The translations under genes and the position numbers were made by a program. Under the pieces are notes generated by a model. That model was not told the DNA's origin. It searched no databases and worked only from the letters and a program-made list of their open reading frames with translations. A DNA stretch of 44,444 nucleotides from NCBI GenBank assembly GCA_018398765.1, contig JAHBMJ010000099.1:12501-56944 (forward strand). The letters are read 5' to 3'. This DNA comes from Chromera velia. Lineage: Eukaryota; Sar; Chromeraceae. Of the stretch, positions 43,480 to 44,444 are shown in pieces (the stretch's first letter is position 1; every line of letters begins with the position of its first letter).

Positions 43480-44444
43480 ATTTTAATTCTTTTGTAATTC
43501 ACTTTTTTTTTCCACTATGCTTTTGTCTAGGCTTTTGTTCCGTTCTCTCGATCGATAGTCTTCTCATTTCAAAACGTATGTGGATTTCATTTAAAAGATT
43601 CAAATATAAATGGGGAATCGATAAATTTAATCTATTTTCCTAAATAATTCTAGTTTATATTGATTGATCCAAATTTTGAATTGAATGAATTCTGGTTTAT
43701 TTGTGTGAGTTCAGTATTCAACGCACACGTTGCAGTTGTTCTAAATCCTTAGCTCTAGGCGTGGGATAGTGACCCCCCCCCATGAATGTGTGCTCTGGGT
43801 TGTCCTCAAAGCCTTGCTAGTGGCTTGGGATTTGGCGTTGCTAAATCTAGGATTTAACCCTCAATCATCATCATCATCGATTTGATAGGATTTGATTTAA
43901 TTTGATTTGATTTTAGCTTCAAGCTCAAATCTGACCAGATTTGAGGTTGAAGTTTAGAGGTCACTCTCGACAGCACTCAAGGCGACATAGCACAGTCGAT
44001 ACCACTAACATATCCTAGAAAGCCCTAGACACAAGAAAATCACTAAAAACTAGACTAAAAACTACATTAAGACTCTCAAAATTAATGAGCTATTGTCAAA
44101 GCTAAGAGTTTACATAAGTAAAGAGCTTACAATTATATTACTCCGTCTTTCTGCAGGCCACACTTTCTTCACATAGCCGGCACTATATACTAATACGGCC
44201 TTCTTGCTAGCCTTCTTGTTGTTATGACCGGTGGGATTGTTTGACATCGTTGATCGATTTGATAAGGGGAGACCCAAGAAGGGCCCAAGCCTGGCAAAGA
44301 AAGAAGCGTAAAAACTGTCATAGGATAATAAAGAACCACTTTGCTATACGTTATCAAAGCGTGACTAGAAAGAAAATGAGAATTAAATAAATTGACTTAA
44401 TCGAAAATAGTGCTAAGCAAAAGAGAATGGTGTGTGTCGCTTAC
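43480..44444. other. AT-rich spacer at the window end, no gene seen
   Basis: AT-rich, with GATTTGATT-type repeats at about 43880-43915 and an ATC run near 43865. No frame is protein-like. The window may end in the flank of a further gene; nothing supports one here. Confidence 0.55.

Noticed and set aside
1-44444. tRNA or rRNA genes
   Set aside because: No cloverleaf with a GGTTCGA-type B box and no recognisable rRNA core sequence were found by eye on either strand.

Overview
This looks like a nuclear window from a plastid-bearing protist, most likely a photosynthetic alveolate of the chromerid type (Chromera velia-like). The evidence is of four kinds. Genes are split into many short GT-AG exons, some only 7 to 60 nt. 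There is a plastid-type phosphate translocator without an N-terminal targeting leader. There is a single-exon protein of C-x-H-G-R-x-R zinc-knuckle repeats fused to an HNH nuclease, a style I associate with algal, dinoflagellate and giant-virus proteins. Microsatellites are extremely dense and gene-poor AT-rich islands separate the gene clusters. No bacterial operon, rRNA, tRNA or CRISPR array was seen. The species call is inference.

Layout. 1-985: simple repeats. 986-2456 (+): 3' part of a membrane protein gene. 2457-5134: AT-rich spacer holding a 659-bp transposon-like element (2944-3602) with 28-bp inverted ends and an 8-bp target duplication. 5135-9450: weak coding signals only. 9451-12608 (-): seven-exon gene for a 556-residue protein. 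12609-13509: divergent intergenic region with a perfect 26-bp palindrome. 13510-18042 and 18609-22770 (+): two adjacent genes, or one fused gene, for divergent C2-like multi-spanning membrane proteins with long low-complexity inserts. 25630-26830 (+): small gene containing a triplicated 33-nt mini-exon. 27802-29469 (+): zinc-repeat/HNH protein. 29793-30065 (-): possible terminal exon. 31764-34974 (+): conserved-looking protein of unknown function with a 2.1-kb microsatellite-filled intron. 36051-36423 (+): possible 49-residue membrane protein. 37692-40421 (-): triose-phosphate/phosphate translocator, five exons. 40887-41755 (+): ribosomal protein eL36, three exons, divergent from the translocator. 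41756-44444: microsatellites, a 1.1-kb polypyrimidine tract and an AT-rich spacer.

The gene models were built by hand from splice sites whose phases must agree from exon to exon. The translocator and eL36 are secure by family similarity. The other models rest on phase consistency and protein-like composition. The genes are ordinary single-copy loci with no shared pathway visible. The accessory content (transposon-like element, HNH fusion, a microsatellite-embedded dispersed core repeat, a triplicated exon) is the unusual part.
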